Source: Conchocele bisecta (taxonomy: Eukaryota; Mollusca; Bivalvia; Lucinida; Thyasiridae). From it: a stretch of 64,000 nucleotides of DNA. Below are positions 1 to 10,773 of this stretch, piece by piece. Where the stretch lies: positions 114,736,067-114,800,066 of the forward strand of contig CM055265.1 of assembly GCA_029237695.1 (NCBI GenBank), given 5' to 3'. The notes beneath the pieces are model-generated. The model had not been told where the DNA came from and ran no database searches. It was given only the letters and a program-made list of their open reading frames with translations. Position numbers and translations under genes: made by a program. Positions within the stretch are counted from its first letter, which is position 1. The number at the start of each line of letters is the position of its first letter.

Positions 1-47
1 ATAGGCCAGGTTTTATTATGCTTCGACAATGCACAGTATACACTCTC

Positions 48-399
48 ATAATTCCAGCACAAAAATATTTACACAATTCCCTAACATTTCATTGGTCCGT
101 AGCAAGTCTCTGTCCAAAATTTATATCTCAGTAAACTCCATGCCGAACTACTTTCAGTAACCGTCAGCCGCAGTTAAAATAATTCTTAAGAAAACGGAAA
201 ATAAACACATTTTCTCGATGAATTTATTTCAAATGCTGGAATTATAAGGAATGAATGGCCTTTTTGTGGAATTTATCGGGGATATAAACTTGGAAAAGTC
301 ACGGGAATACTGGACGAGGCCTTCCGGCCTTCGTCCAGTATTCCCGCGACTTTTCCAAGTTTATACCCGATAAATTCCACAAAAAGACCATTCATTCCT
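48..399. repeat. R1 foldback element, copy 1 of 3
   Basis: An AT-rich segment begins ATAATTCCAGCA and its inverse closes near 244. It is followed by a nearly perfect hairpin at 250-399 whose arms begin GGAATGAATGGCC. The same unit recurs at 37937-38290 and 59943-60298. No coding capacity is seen, so it is probably a non-autonomous DNA transposon. Confidence 0.8.
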
Positions 400-520
400 A
401 TATTAGCCGACATCATTCGATAGTTAATACATGTACATGTAGTATGTTTCATTTTGATCTCTGATAAAGTATTACACAATAATGTGTGTTTATGAGTATA
501 TAGCATATACTGTTCCTGTG

Positions 521-587
521 TGAAGCCCTCTAACCCGATCACACTGGGAACTTCCCTTGGTGTCCGGGTTAGAGAGGTTTCACTGTA
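521..587. repeat. pogo-like end pair, decayed
   Basis: A short imperfect palindrome with arms reading roughly CTCTAACCCGGACACC and its inverse, next to CACTGTATA. It matches the ends of the element that lies just before exon 2 in both claudin-like genes (12955-13148 and 56463-57828). Confidence 0.5.
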
Positions 588-701
588 TATTATAGTCGAT
601 GGTAAGTACAATGGTTAATACTAGTAAATATGAGGAGCGGTAAGACTTTTTGGTGGAAGACTCGTACATGTGACATAAAATGCCCATTATTACGACAACC
701 T

Positions 702-947
702 GGGGGCCGTTTCATTAAACTTCGTACGACTAAAATGTTCGTAAGTGCACAATTATGATTGTCTGTACATTTCATATTAACAATGTTTTCTTGTAAATAA
801 TTATTGGATTTACATTTATTGAGCATAGGCTGCATATGTAGCCTATGCTCAATAAATGTAAATCCATAAATTGACATTTACAGATGATCTTAAATTTGAA
901 CTTACGAACATTTTAGTCGTAAGAAGTTGTTTAGTGAAACGGGCCCC
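702..947. repeat. R3 palindromic MITE
   Basis: Inverted ends GGGGGCCGTTTCA and TAGTGAAACGGGCCCC surround a central hairpin with arms ATTGAGCATAGGCTGCATAT. Six more copies are in the window (about 3555, 30091, 32441, 37302, 52207 and 55925), which makes it one of the commonest elements here. Confidence 0.85.
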
Positions 948-1191
948 TGTTGTCGCACTGTACATTACGCCATATAAATGCCGTTTATAAAAATCGCATT
1001 ACCCCAACAAACATGTTGTCGTACGGTACATTGCTTCATATATGGTGATGACGTGCTAATGGGATATTTGTTAAAGGACGACAAAGGTTGGTGGGATAAT
1101 GGGGAATTTTAAAGGGCATGTTTTATGTCACAGGTACGAGCCATCTATGCTTTGAACGTGCCTTATATACATATTCGTCTGTTCCTCTCAG

Positions 1192-1415
1192 GTATCTTCC
1201 AGCGGTATTATGGGGGTTCTGTGTACAAAGGCTCCCCGGGGGTGTCCGATGTCCTGTACCACGTGCTCCGTGTGCAGGGAAGCGACGCAGATATGATCGT
1301 GGGCGTCAACCCGATCACTTGTGACGTCACATATTCCGAGCCGACGAACCTTCGTCACGTCCACTCGATATCGCGGGTCGAATGGGCCGAGAAACAACGA
1401 TCGCCAGCTGCTTAA
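1192..1415 (+). CDS. probable last exon of an unidentified gene
   Basis: A strong acceptor with a pyrimidine tract (TTCGTCTGTTCCTCTCAG) precedes an open frame of 73 full codons that ends at TAA 1413-1415. The first two bases complete a codon from the previous exon. The frame is GC-rich at third positions (runs such as GTG, CTG, TAC, CAC, GTC), unlike the AT-rich surroundings and like the claudin-like exons of this window. The product is hydrophilic, begins near IFQRYYGGSVYKG and ends AEKQRSPAA, with no membrane segment and a single Cys. I do not recognise the family. An R2 element lies 65 bases after the stop, inside any 3' UTR. Upstream exons are not visible and probably lie before the window. 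Confidence 0.55.
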
Positions 1416-1480
1416 ATGTCACCAATACGGACGGAGCACATGGATGTGGCTTGCTTCTACTTGCATTGATATTGCTATAT

Positions 1481-1816
1481 AGAGAATAGTAGGTTAGTGC
1501 CGTGAATGGGAAAAAAATATATGGCAAGGCTCAGGAAACGGGATGGGCGAGGCTCTGCCGAGCACATCCCGTTTCCGTGCCGCGCCAGATATTTTTTCCA
1601 TTCACGGCACTACTGTAACCTACTATTCTATTTATCCTGTCAACACCTACAAATGGCTGTAAAATGCAAAAATAGTATTGACTGGATATCAAAAATGTTT
1701 CACGGCACCGTGTTTCACGGCACATACGCACTGTGTTGACAGGATAAATAGAGAATAGTAGGTTAGTGCCGTGAACGGGAACAATATCTGGCAAGGCTTA
1801 AGAAACGGGATGGGTA
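1481..1816. repeat. R2 palindromic element
   Basis: Ends read AGAGAATAGTAGGTTAGTGC. A hairpin built on GTGCCGTGAATGGG arms (1481-1630) is followed by a second inverted pair, TTATCCTGTCAACAC and its inverse (1630-1748), and then a further half copy. Related copies are at 36828-37265, 58577-58839 and 60595-60709. Confidence 0.75.
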
Positions 1817-2767
1817 TGTTATGATATGTTTTACAAAATAATCCCAAAATATATGCTTGAAAATTATGTAATGGTGTAATGATAAATTAACATGCCTGTA
1901 AAATAGATTAGTACATCAATTGACCGGTTTCTGCAAGCAAAGAGTGTCTATGGCATAAACCTTCTGGATTATTTTCTTTACTGTAAGATGGTGGGTCTAG
2001 TTTTCGGGGTATGAACACGTTCATCAACTAGCGTTTTCTTTTATAAAACATAACATATGAGCTAACTTGTCATTTCAATACATTGGTAAACATTTCTTTC
2101 AATGTTTCTTGCCATCAACATAAGATTGTTGTTAGATTAAAATTCGCGTTAGCGCGTTTAGCAACACATGAGTCGGCCATCTTGAATCTTGACTGATGGT
2201 TGGTGTTTTCCGAAAGTGTCAATAGATCTGCCAATTCGTCCTGAGTTTTCATTGGCCGTTGATCATCTCGCAGACGAACGAGACACAGTGAAGGAAAACT
2301 TGAAACTTTTATATTGTTTATAATTTTAACAATATTAAAAAGCAGATTAATGGCGAGCGCATAAACTTACAGTACATGTAGGTGCGTGAACAAAATTACC
2401 TAAATGGCAAAAGTTACCAATGTTTAAGTCCAAACACTGAATTTGGTGGGATTTTTAAAGGACTCGGTGTACGTCAAGTCATGCTTATTTTAATCAAGTA
2501 AAGCACATCGCTGCTGTACAGTACACATGTCTATAAATTACAAAATATATGAATACCCCGAAATCTCCGACTACCCCGAAAACTGGCGTCTCGACCATAC
2601 TACATTTGTCGATGATTTAACTACACCGCGCATGAATATCTGTTGATTTAGTGTGATTAAACCTATATAGCTTACAAAATAAACCCGAAGCAAGCCGAAA
2701 GCCTGTGATTCAGAGTGAACCATCGAGCACCATAGGTGACGGAATAAATGCCGTGACAATATCTTCT
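1817..2767. other. AT-rich stretch without recognised features
   Basis: I see no convincing exon, RNA gene or repeat family here. The short open frames have no coding-like base composition. Confidence 0.5.
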
Positions 2768-3200
2768 ACTGTCTGTTTCACGAAAGCTGCCCAAATTTTA
2801 CGGCTATATAAACAATTCAAAAACAATATTTTTTTCGATAATATTAAATTAAAAATGAGCCTTCTTTTTATTTCGTGAAATTTTGTCAAATATTGATTTT
2901 ATTGCGAAAAACAATTTCCCCATGTTAAATCCCCCCATAGACATCTTCACAGAGTGAAGATGTCTATGGGGATTTAACATTGGGAAATGTGTTGAATTTC
3001 AGAAATACTGGACCGATTTTCAAAATTTAACTTTTGTTTTCTTAGTTAGATCATTTCCAAGCTATCTAGCCAGGTTTTGTTTTCGGTCTCCTCCTATAGC
3101 TTCTCTACCTCCTCTTCCCCATGTTAAATTTCCATAGACAAATAAATTTTTCGTAATAAAATCAATATTTGACCAATTTTCACGAAATAAAAAGAAGGCT
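2768..3200. repeat. R4 element, right end lost
   Basis: It starts ACTGTCTGTTTCACGAAAGC and contains the central hairpin CATAGACATCTTCAC / GTGAAGATGTCTATG. The complete form is at 36135-36705. The right terminal repeat is missing here. Confidence 0.7.
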
Positions 3201-3204
3201 CTGT

Positions 3205-3536
3205 AGAACCCGCTTTTGTCCATCTACCACTATTGTCCATCTACCACTATTGTTCACGTGTAACGAGTTTAAGCCGGGAAAACAATAACCTTAGTCCGTT
3301 TTTTTAATCAAATTAAATACCTTATAGGGCGTCGTTGAATAACTTAGGACCAATTTTTTTTGAAGTGACGTGTTGATATCGGTGAACTTTAGTGGGCGAC
3401 ACAAGTGGTTGATGTTAGAACCCACTTTTGTTCATCGACGACTTTTGTTCACGTGTACGATTAAGCCGGGGAAAATAACTTAGTCGTTTTTGAATCAAAT
3501 TCAAAATTGTCTAGTAAGTTATTCAACGACGCCCTG
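3205..3536. repeat. small composite with inverted and direct repeats
   Basis: AGGGCGTCGTTGAATAACTT near 3326 is matched in inverse near 3514-3535. The phrase around TTGTTCACGTGTA followed by TTAAGCCGGG occurs twice as a direct repeat, near 3251 and 3448. It is probably a decayed transposon and codes for nothing visible. Confidence 0.5.
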
Positions 3537-3554
3537 TTTGTAAGGGAAAACTTA

Positions 3555-3690
3555 TGAGTCTGTAAATTTCACATTAACGATGTTATCTTGTAAACAATTA
3601 TTGGATTTAGATCAATTGGAATTTCCAGACGATCTTAAATTTCCACTTACCAGCATATTAGTCGTACGAAGTTTAGTGAAACGGCCCCCA
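3555..3690. repeat. R3 MITE, internally deleted
   Basis: It keeps the right half ending TAGTGAAACGGCCCC and the central AATTATTGGATTTA, but has lost the GAGCATAGGCTGC hairpin. Confidence 0.65.
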
Positions 3691-3823
3691 GAACTATGGA
3701 ATAGCAACATTTGTATAAATTCCTCAAACATATCTGTCACGATTGATATCGTGTTCGTTGCGTGCTTCCATGATGTATGTGTATCGTATGTCAAATTCAG
3801 CGCTGGAAGATATGATACATGAA

Positions 3824-4072
3824 TGTGGCTGTGACTGAAGAAATGGGGCTTATTGGTCTTGCGACCAGTGTAGATCCAGATCAGCCTGTGCATCCGCACT
3901 GTCTGATCAGGATCTGCACTGCTCGCCACTCCATCAATTAAACACCCGAAATGCTTCTTGCAAGCAATATTAGATCGTTATCAGGCTGCAGGAGTTTGCT
4001 ATTTGATCTGGAGCTACACTGGTCACAAATCCCATAAGCCCCATTTCTCAAGTCACAGCCACATATACATGT
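3824..4072. repeat. R6 repeat, head-to-head pair
   Basis: The phrase GGCTGTGACTG...ATGGGGCTTAT, CCAGATCAGCCTGTGCATCC and the inverse CCCCATTTCTC...AGTCACAGCCAC enclose about 250 bp. The same repeat occurs near 12400-12925, 14520-14835, 39563, 53018, 56167 and 59014. As I recall, similar sequences are abundant in bivalve genomes. Confidence 0.65.
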
Positions 4073-4481
4073 CTCACAAATCAATGCAAATGGTAAACTG
4101 TAATATATATGGACTATTATTGAACTATACAACTACAACTACAAGAAATTAAATTACATATTTATTATATAGATCTATATTATTATTATTATTATATATA
4201 TTATATATTTTAAATCAAAAATAGGGAGTTATAGGTTAAAGGTTACCAATTCAAGTTATAGACAAATACAATGCGAAATATAATAACCAATATGTATGTC
4301 AACATGTGTGAAGATTGTAATATTATTTCTGGTTAGATATATGAGTTATAAAAAGTGTCTCAGTTTAATGTATATTATAATCAAAACAATCGTGAAGTTT
4401 TGTCCAGCTGCAAATTATTGTAGGCGAGTTATCGTGCGGAAAAGAGCAAATTTAGAAAGAAACAATCTATCTTTAGCGCAG

Positions 4482-4532
4482 GTGACCTTCAGCAGTCCTT
4501 CAGCTTGGTATAACGAACACAACATTCAATAG
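4482..4532 (+). CDS. possible tiny last exon of an upstream gene
   Basis: An acceptor-like CTATCTTTAGCGCAG precedes 16 in-frame codons ending WYNEHNIQ and a TAG stop. In the paralogous block near 52150-52200 the end still reads WYNEPNRQ stop, but a one-base loss and an earlier TAA break the frame leading to it. The exon is short, and the preceding AT-rich frame does not look coding, so support is weak. If real, its 3' UTR would run to the AATAAA near 5215. Confidence 0.25.
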   Translation: MTFSSPSAWYNEHNIQ

Positions 4533-4555
4533 ACGTCTTCCCCTGATCCATATCC

Positions 4556-4932
4556 AAGGTGCATGATCACGTGGTTACAACAACAACGTCGCCCACTCCA
4601 AAGTAAGTATTATTATATATTTTCCTTAATAAGCGACGGATTTTGGTGAAATATGGCGCAGCAAACGCGTCTGCATTTGGTGGTCTCTGTATTTTCGCCC
4701 AAACTTCTGTCGTTTTTGCGAAGAATCGATTCTTCGCAAAAACGACATAAGTTTGTACCGAACTGCCGGGACCACCAAATGCAGCTTAACAAGACGCGTT
4801 TGATGCGCCATATTTCATCAACATCCGTTACTTAATAAGGACAATATAAAAGAATACGTACTTTGAATCAGATGGATTCTGGAAGTTTCAGTACTTGTTG
4901 TTGTTGTTAGTACCACGTGATCATACACATTG
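4556..4932. repeat. R5 CACGTG-ended palindromic element
   Basis: Both ends carry TGATCACGTGGT or its inverse beside a (CAA)n/(GTT)n run. The centre is a hairpin on TTTTTGCGAAGAATCGATTC. Seven copies or parts are in the window. Short open frames across it are products of the palindrome, not genes. Confidence 0.8.
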
Positions 4933-4934
4933 AT

Positions 4935-5300
4935 ATCATTGACCCAGTGAAGTATGGTGGGAACTGGCCTTTGAGTAGTAAAGTTATTACGCGGAAGCTA
5001 AACAGGGGACTGGAGAATTTTCTATTTTTTAATGAACTTTCATTCTGAATAAACACTAAAACAACTCCTTATTGTAGAAAATGTATTTTAGAAAACGCAT
5101 GCTAATCAGAAAATATTGAATATACATGTACCATGAACCTCCGTAGGCTAGCTGTTATCATTTAGTTGTAATGTATTGAATTGATTACGTGTATTTATAA
5201 CAGTTTGCACTTTAAATAAAATATATACCTAATACAGACCGGTGTGAATTTAGCATTCATCTAATACAGGCATATACCACATACACCATATATCACCACG
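4935..5300 (+). other. conserved duplicated block, possible 3' UTR
   Basis: The block beginning CCAGTGAAGTATGGTGG matches 52465-52830 closely. It contains CTGAATAAACACT and ends in CTTTAAATAAAATATATACC, a good polyadenylation signal context. It could be the 3' UTR of a gene whose last exon is the weak candidate at 4482-4532. Part of the identity is simply due to the duplication. Confidence 0.35.
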
Positions 5301-5513
5301 CACAACGTGACGTATGTCGCCAAAAATAGATTGACTTTGAAAATACTAGTCGTATGTTCACTCCATATTTATATATAATTACGTAATAAACGGGAACCAA
5401 TTCATATTGACTATGCCGGATGTCTCGCGCTAAAATTATATGTAAGCTTGCCGGCTGGGAAACTGTACCTTACGTCGTATGCGGCCAGCATATACCCATA
5501 TCAGTCTGATCAG

Positions 5514-5594
5514 TGAGTGAGTGAGTGAATAGGGTTTAACGTCCGCTTTTCTGACATAGAGGTACAAGCCTCAGGGAGTCTACACGCAGACGGG
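5514..5594 (-). mobile_element. short SINE-type insertion with 12-bp target duplication
   Basis: The insert begins with a GTGA repeat followed by ATAGGGTTTAACGTCCGCTT, the inverse of a tail type that I recall as common in molluscan SINEs. It is flanked by direct repeats CAGTCTGATCAG at 5502-5513 and 5595-5606. Copy 2 has a single CAGTCTGATCAG near 53060, that is, an empty site. Confidence 0.7.
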
Positions 5595-6554
5595 CAGTCT
5601 GATCAGGGCCTATGCTGTTCGCCGTTCAGTCCGGTATGAGTCGTACTGGCGATAACAAAGGAATTAGATCATATAATCCGACTATGTGAATGTACATGCG
5701 GATGAAAACGTAAAGTTGTTACTATGGGAACTTATGTCAGAGGCGATGCCCAATGTACTAGGCTGAATACTACGGAAGCAAGAATATGCTAGATGAAAAA
5801 ATCCGCCGTGCGCACAACATAGCATTTCGTGTGCACACATAGAACATGGATAACGTGCGCACGACATCCAGCCATCTAAGGTCTCACAGGACAGAGGGCG
5901 GCTAGCTTGCGGATGATTTTCTATATACTTCACTAATAGGTTTATGAATATTTCTTGACTTTGGGAGGCTTGACTAGGTGTATTTTTAGAGTATTTCATA
6001 ATTCTACGAAACTGAATGTTAGCTCCGGTTGATTTTGACATCTTGGAAAATGGCGCATGCTATGCTGTCTCATCGGTACGGTTTGGCGTCAGAATTTAAG
6101 GTATTTATCGGGCATTTGTAGCGAAAATTTGAGGTGGTTATGACCCCGCTGTGGAATAATTTTCAGGAAATGGTGTGGTGTTACAAGTGATAGAACAGGA
6201 CATAACAAAGTCTGTGTGCCTCATGTTTTCATGAAAACAATTCCAACAAATTCAGTTGTGTTAAAATTTCTGGCCAAAAATAGGTGGGTAAACTTTGTAA
6301 AACAATAATTAAACACATCTGATACTGTTACTGCATTTTTATTGTGGCGCGCGATTTGTACTTCATTTGCGAGTATTTTTCAATATGTGTCGCAAGAGCC
6401 TCCTAAGCTGATTGTGAGAGGCGGTGATTTTTATAAGTCACCCGCCGCCTTCAGAAAAGCAGTCAATTGTGGCTATTTTCAACCGTCCCGTGATGCCTAA
6501 TGCGGTAGTTGCGAACGGTAACTCTCGCAATTTACTCCCGTACCGTCCGTAGTG
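5595..6554. other. non-coding part of duplicated unit 1
   Basis: 5600-5880 matches 53040-53410. From there to about 6490 the sequence is absent from copy 2, with CTAA at both junctions. Near 6505 lies half of the GTTGCGAACGGTAACTC palindrome. The minus-strand open frame at 5682-6041 is broken in the paralogue, so I do not call a gene. Confidence 0.5.
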
Positions 6555-7165
6555 AGAAAATGTGTCGTTGTCGTGCGCATGCCATCTAGGAAATTGTACG
6601 TTGTCGTGCGCACGACATCTAGTAAATTGTACGTTGTCATGTACACGACATCTAGTTATACAATCAAGGGGACAAAATGGTGCCTACTATCAATTAATTT
6701 AATCATTTCCATTAGAAAATGTGTCCTCGTGCGCAAGACATGTGTTAAATTGTACGTTGTCTTGTACATGACATCTAGTTATACAATGAAGGGGACGAAA
6801 TTGCGCCTACTATCAATTCATTTCCATCTTCCCTAGTAAAATGTAACGTTGTCATGGGCACGACATCTAGTAAAATGCAACGTTGTCATGGGCACGACAT
6901 CTACTAAAATGTAACGTTGTTTGCATGGGCACGACATCTAGTAAAATGCAACGTTGTCATGGGCACGACATCTAGTAAAATGTAACGTTGTCATGGGCAC
7001 GACATCTACTAAAATGTAACGTTGTCGGCATGGTCACGACATCAAGTAAAATGCAACGCTGTCATGGGCACGACATCTAGTAAAATGTAACGTTGTCATG
7101 GGAACTACATCTAGTAAAATGCAACGTTGTCATGGGCATGACATTGGGTTATCCAATCAAGGGGA
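6555..7165. repeat. minisatellite of about 34 bp, unit 1
   Basis: About 12-14 units of the type AACGTTGTCATGGGCACGAC plus ATCTAGTAAAATGT. Early units carry the perfect palindrome GTCGTGCGCACGAC. The array is matched by 53525-54080 in unit 2. It lies about 4 kb upstream of claudin-like copy 1 because a 3-kb element has since inserted. Confidence 0.85.
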
Positions 7166-7200
7166 CCAAATGGCGTCTACTATCAACATATTTAATTAAT

Positions 7201-10187
7201 ATGGACCGCGCTCTGTGAAAGCCGGCCTTAATGACAACGTCATGAAAGCCTGAAAATGACGTCGCAAAGTTACGCTTAAAACCAACGTCACGTCGGATTT
7301 TGACACTTGAAATCGTTGCGTCATTGCAATAAGTTGTCTTATGTATAGCCGTACGCTTTACTAATTGTGGCTCACAAATATTTTAATGTTGGATACGCGT
7401 GGCAGGATTTTACTGTTGTTTTCATAGTGGTTCAGTTGTCTTTCGGTTTCCTTCAAGGAAACACGTAGTGATTTTGTTGATTATTTTTATACAAATACAT
7501 TAAGCATATTGCAAATTATTTTTATAATATATTATATGGACGACTTGTGAAATGACATTTGAAACTAAATAACCATATGACCAGTATTTTTAGATAACAC
7601 ATCACAAAATCAGTATTATGTAATCATAATGCTAATATTTCTTTTAAACTTTATTTATATATTGATAAAACAATTACAAACAAACGTGAGAACCTTTGTA
7701 GTCGGCGTAGTGTGCATATTTCATAATTTGGGACGAAACCGGAATGCTCAAAGAAAACAAACTTATCCTGTCTGGCGACCACCATCAGATATACATGTCC
7801 ATAGGCGTAACAACGGGTGCGGCCGTTTTATTTATAGAAATTTTTTTTATTTGCATCTCTGTATGCAAAACTAGATAACTAGATAACTAGATATATATCA
7901 AAGTACTGAAAGTACTGAAATATGTTATCTCCATACAAACTGATCGGTGTGTGGGGTAAGTTAACTTTGTAAATCACACTGGTGTAACTTGAAGTGTCAG
8001 TACTGAAATATATAGAAAATAGTTCACCACCACCCCCCCCCCTTTTTTTTACTGCTAGCTCCGTACTAGAAACAAAATTGCTACCCCGCTCCATACCTCT
8101 CGCGAGCGTAACAATTTAACCCTATCTCTTTAATGTAACGCATGGAAGAGTGATTTTCCAATCGGTTATCTGGCGTGTTTGATATGTTAGCGATATAAAA
8201 CTGTCGAAGCTGTATCAATAAAGTATTAATAAAGAACATACACATGCAGAAATTGGTTATTTTACCGTCTCAATGTGTTTATCTGACATTTACATGTATA
8301 TCTTGTATATTTGAAAGCTTCATTTCGTTATGTTGAATGTTGAACAACTAGAGAAAAAATGGATTCCATGGGAACATGATTTCCCTGTTCTATTATTTTT
8401 GGCAGTTTGCTAGCTCTACATCAAAAAGTATTTGTTTAAAGGTATAAAATATACAGTTAACTAAATTTTGACATTTTTGAATGGGTCAAATTGTAGCCGT
8501 AGATAACATATCGGAGGCGAAGTTTTGTAGCTAGCACCGTACGTACTGTCCCGTGAGACCTAAATATAATAGTTGCAGTATTCATACGCACGAATTGTGT
8601 TGATTCGTATTTTCCAAAATTTAACTCATAAACTGAGCCTAAAACTGTGAAAACTATAGAGAATAGTATATGTAGAGTTTTAGATACAAAGCAAGACAAG
8701 GATAAGTTGGCACATGCACTATTTTCTTGGTTGTACTCGCCGTTTAGGCGCAGCACGACAATGGTTGCCCCCATAGAAATGTGCGTGACATAATATGCTA
8801 TCTCCAAGGACTTTACCACAGGTGGAAGACTAGGACCTAGGACCCGATAAATGGCTCATTTGTAAACCGTTACGCCACCAAACAATTTACGTACAATAGA
8901 CACCGGAAATGGGTGGGTGGAGTAACGTTTTGCAAACGAACCATTTATTGGGTTATAGGTCCGAATCTTCCACCTGTGGACTTTACATGACGTCGGAAAT
9001 ATCATTTACCGGCGACGTGTGCCGTTGTAACGAATTGTCATACTATTTATAAATTAAATATAAATGTTTTGAGATATCGCTAAGTATATATTAATAATAA
9101 TATACATGTAGGGAATAAATATGTGCATTGTGATGAAACAAAGAGAAGTTTCTGTGTGAGTACAATTGTAGCACGAAAACGTCACGACTCGTGCGGTCCG
9201 CTGTCCGCAAATATTGATAGCGACGACGTAACGTACGTATTGTCAAAACAGCGTCGATGCGACATAGTGACGTCAGATGTGTATCTTTGTTGGTCTAGAA
9301 AGATGGTTTATCAGTTAAATACAACATTGGTTTATATATCATATTGTTCGAGAGAGATAAAATGTTCTAAGTACATGTATGTTGAATGAGTTTTGATGAG
9401 TCACGGTGGTTATCACATTGTGTGTAATACAATTCCTTCATTACTGATACATGCAAGAGTTTACCAAATACGAAATTGTATTCACTAAATGCAATCTGAC
9501 ACACATAAATGTAATTAAATCAGAAACAGATACGCGTATAAAGCAAGAGAGACGCTATGTAACGTGTACTGTAACGTTTACGACTACATGTACGTTTTTG
9601 AACTTTCACACTAGCATTACATAACATTTTATCCATATAATATCACATATCTACTGTACATACATGTATGTAAAATCTCGGTAAACTATATACTAACACA
9701 AAAAGAAAAACAGTTATCGGGTCCATACGCGAACTGGGCTGCCGACACCACCAGGTCACATGCTACTCAACTCGTTTCTGATCATTTATTTGCATACCAA
9801 CCCCGAGAATTAATATTATATATTTCTGAAATCAGAATAGATTGTCGATTTAGAAAAAACAATCCAAAATCCGTAATCAGCAAATACAGTTTACAGCAAG
9901 CACAGTCAATGAGTATATGAACACGTATTTCTACTGTAGGGTGTTGTGTTGCATTGTACAACGTCGGCGTTTCAAATACGTCATTTTCTCCATGACGTTA
10001 CTATTTTTTCCTTGCGTGATTCTCGTGGTGCTAAAACAAGTGAGATAAAACAAAAACTATGAAACATATTTGCATTTTCTTTTCAGCATATTGTTTTTGA
10101 AAGTTGTCCGCATCCAAAAATGTAAAAAAGTGCAAATCGAAAATGTTGTCATTAAGGCTGGTTTTCACAGAGCGCGGCGCGGCCCAT
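7201..10187. mobile_element. 3-kb element with 40-bp inverted ends, no transposase seen
   Basis: The left end reads GACCGCGCTCTGTGAAAGCC followed by GGCCTTAATGACAAC. The right end, 10143-10187, is its inverse with a few differences. The element and about 300 bases to its right are missing from unit 2 (near 54115), so it arrived in copy 1 or was lost from copy 2. Inside are a small Mutator-like element at 8818-8977 and otherwise AT-rich DNA. The longest frames are near 120 codons and have no coding bias. It appears to be a non-autonomous transposon. No clear target duplication was found beyond AT. Confidence 0.55.
8818..8977. mobile_element. small Mutator-like element
   Basis: Ends ACAGGTGGAAGACT and AATCTTCCACCTGT are inverted. 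They are flanked by GGACTTTACC and GGACTTTACA, a target duplication of 9-10 bp, which fits Mutator-like transposons. The ends match those of the 1.16-kb element at 28880-30041. Confidence 0.65.
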
Positions 10188-10773
10188 ATCCATTGTCATT
10201 AGCAAATTGTACAACTGTACGAAAACGGTTGTCGTGCGCAAGATATCTAGATATCCATTGTACTCCATTGGCTGATATGAGTTTCGTACATGTATCATTA
10301 AAATGGCCATTTCAGATGAAAACAAATCGAGGGTGGACATATTTAATAATAGTCCGTAATCTAAAATTCAAGGTGGCGTCCAATATGGCCGCTAACTTCA
10401 GTGAATGGTTTAATTGTAATTCTAACGTGTCTACTAAAGGATTCCAGGTTACTGACTATGAGTAAAAATTAATCATCCACGATATGTCATCTGAAATGAC
10501 TCCTACAATATTTAATTTCAATGCTACGAAACTCAAAGACGACAAGGGGACCAAGTAGAGTCTACTATCAACTCATTTCCATCGGCGTCAGTAACCAATG
10601 CCGTTGTCGTGCGAAAATTTAACTATTTGTTGACTGTGCCATTTCCGTACTTCAGAACGAACATATGAACCATTGTGTGTGTAACACTGGTGTAGACATA
10701 TCACTATGGCACAATTACTCCAGTTACATAGCACGATAACAGAAAAAGAAAAATGTCAGATTAATAAAAAAAA
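10188..10773. other. non-coding flank of the 3-kb element
   Basis: 10200-10490 is present only in unit 1 and includes a fragment of the 34-bp minisatellite (GGTTGTCGTGCGCAAGATAT). From about 10490 onward it again matches unit 2 (54140 onward). No exon is recognised. Confidence 0.45.

Noticed and set aside
5682..6041. 119-codon minus-strand frame with several Cys pairs
   Set aside because: The counterpart at 53124-53471 has a different frame and length. It lies in non-coding duplicated DNA.
8457..8819. 120-codon minus-strand frame inside the 3-kb element
   Set aside because: AT-rich, no similarity to any transposase signature I know, and no paralogue to test it.
9123..9389. 88-codon frame with several TGACGT-type motifs
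   Set aside because: No recognised domain, no splice context and no paralogue in unit 2.
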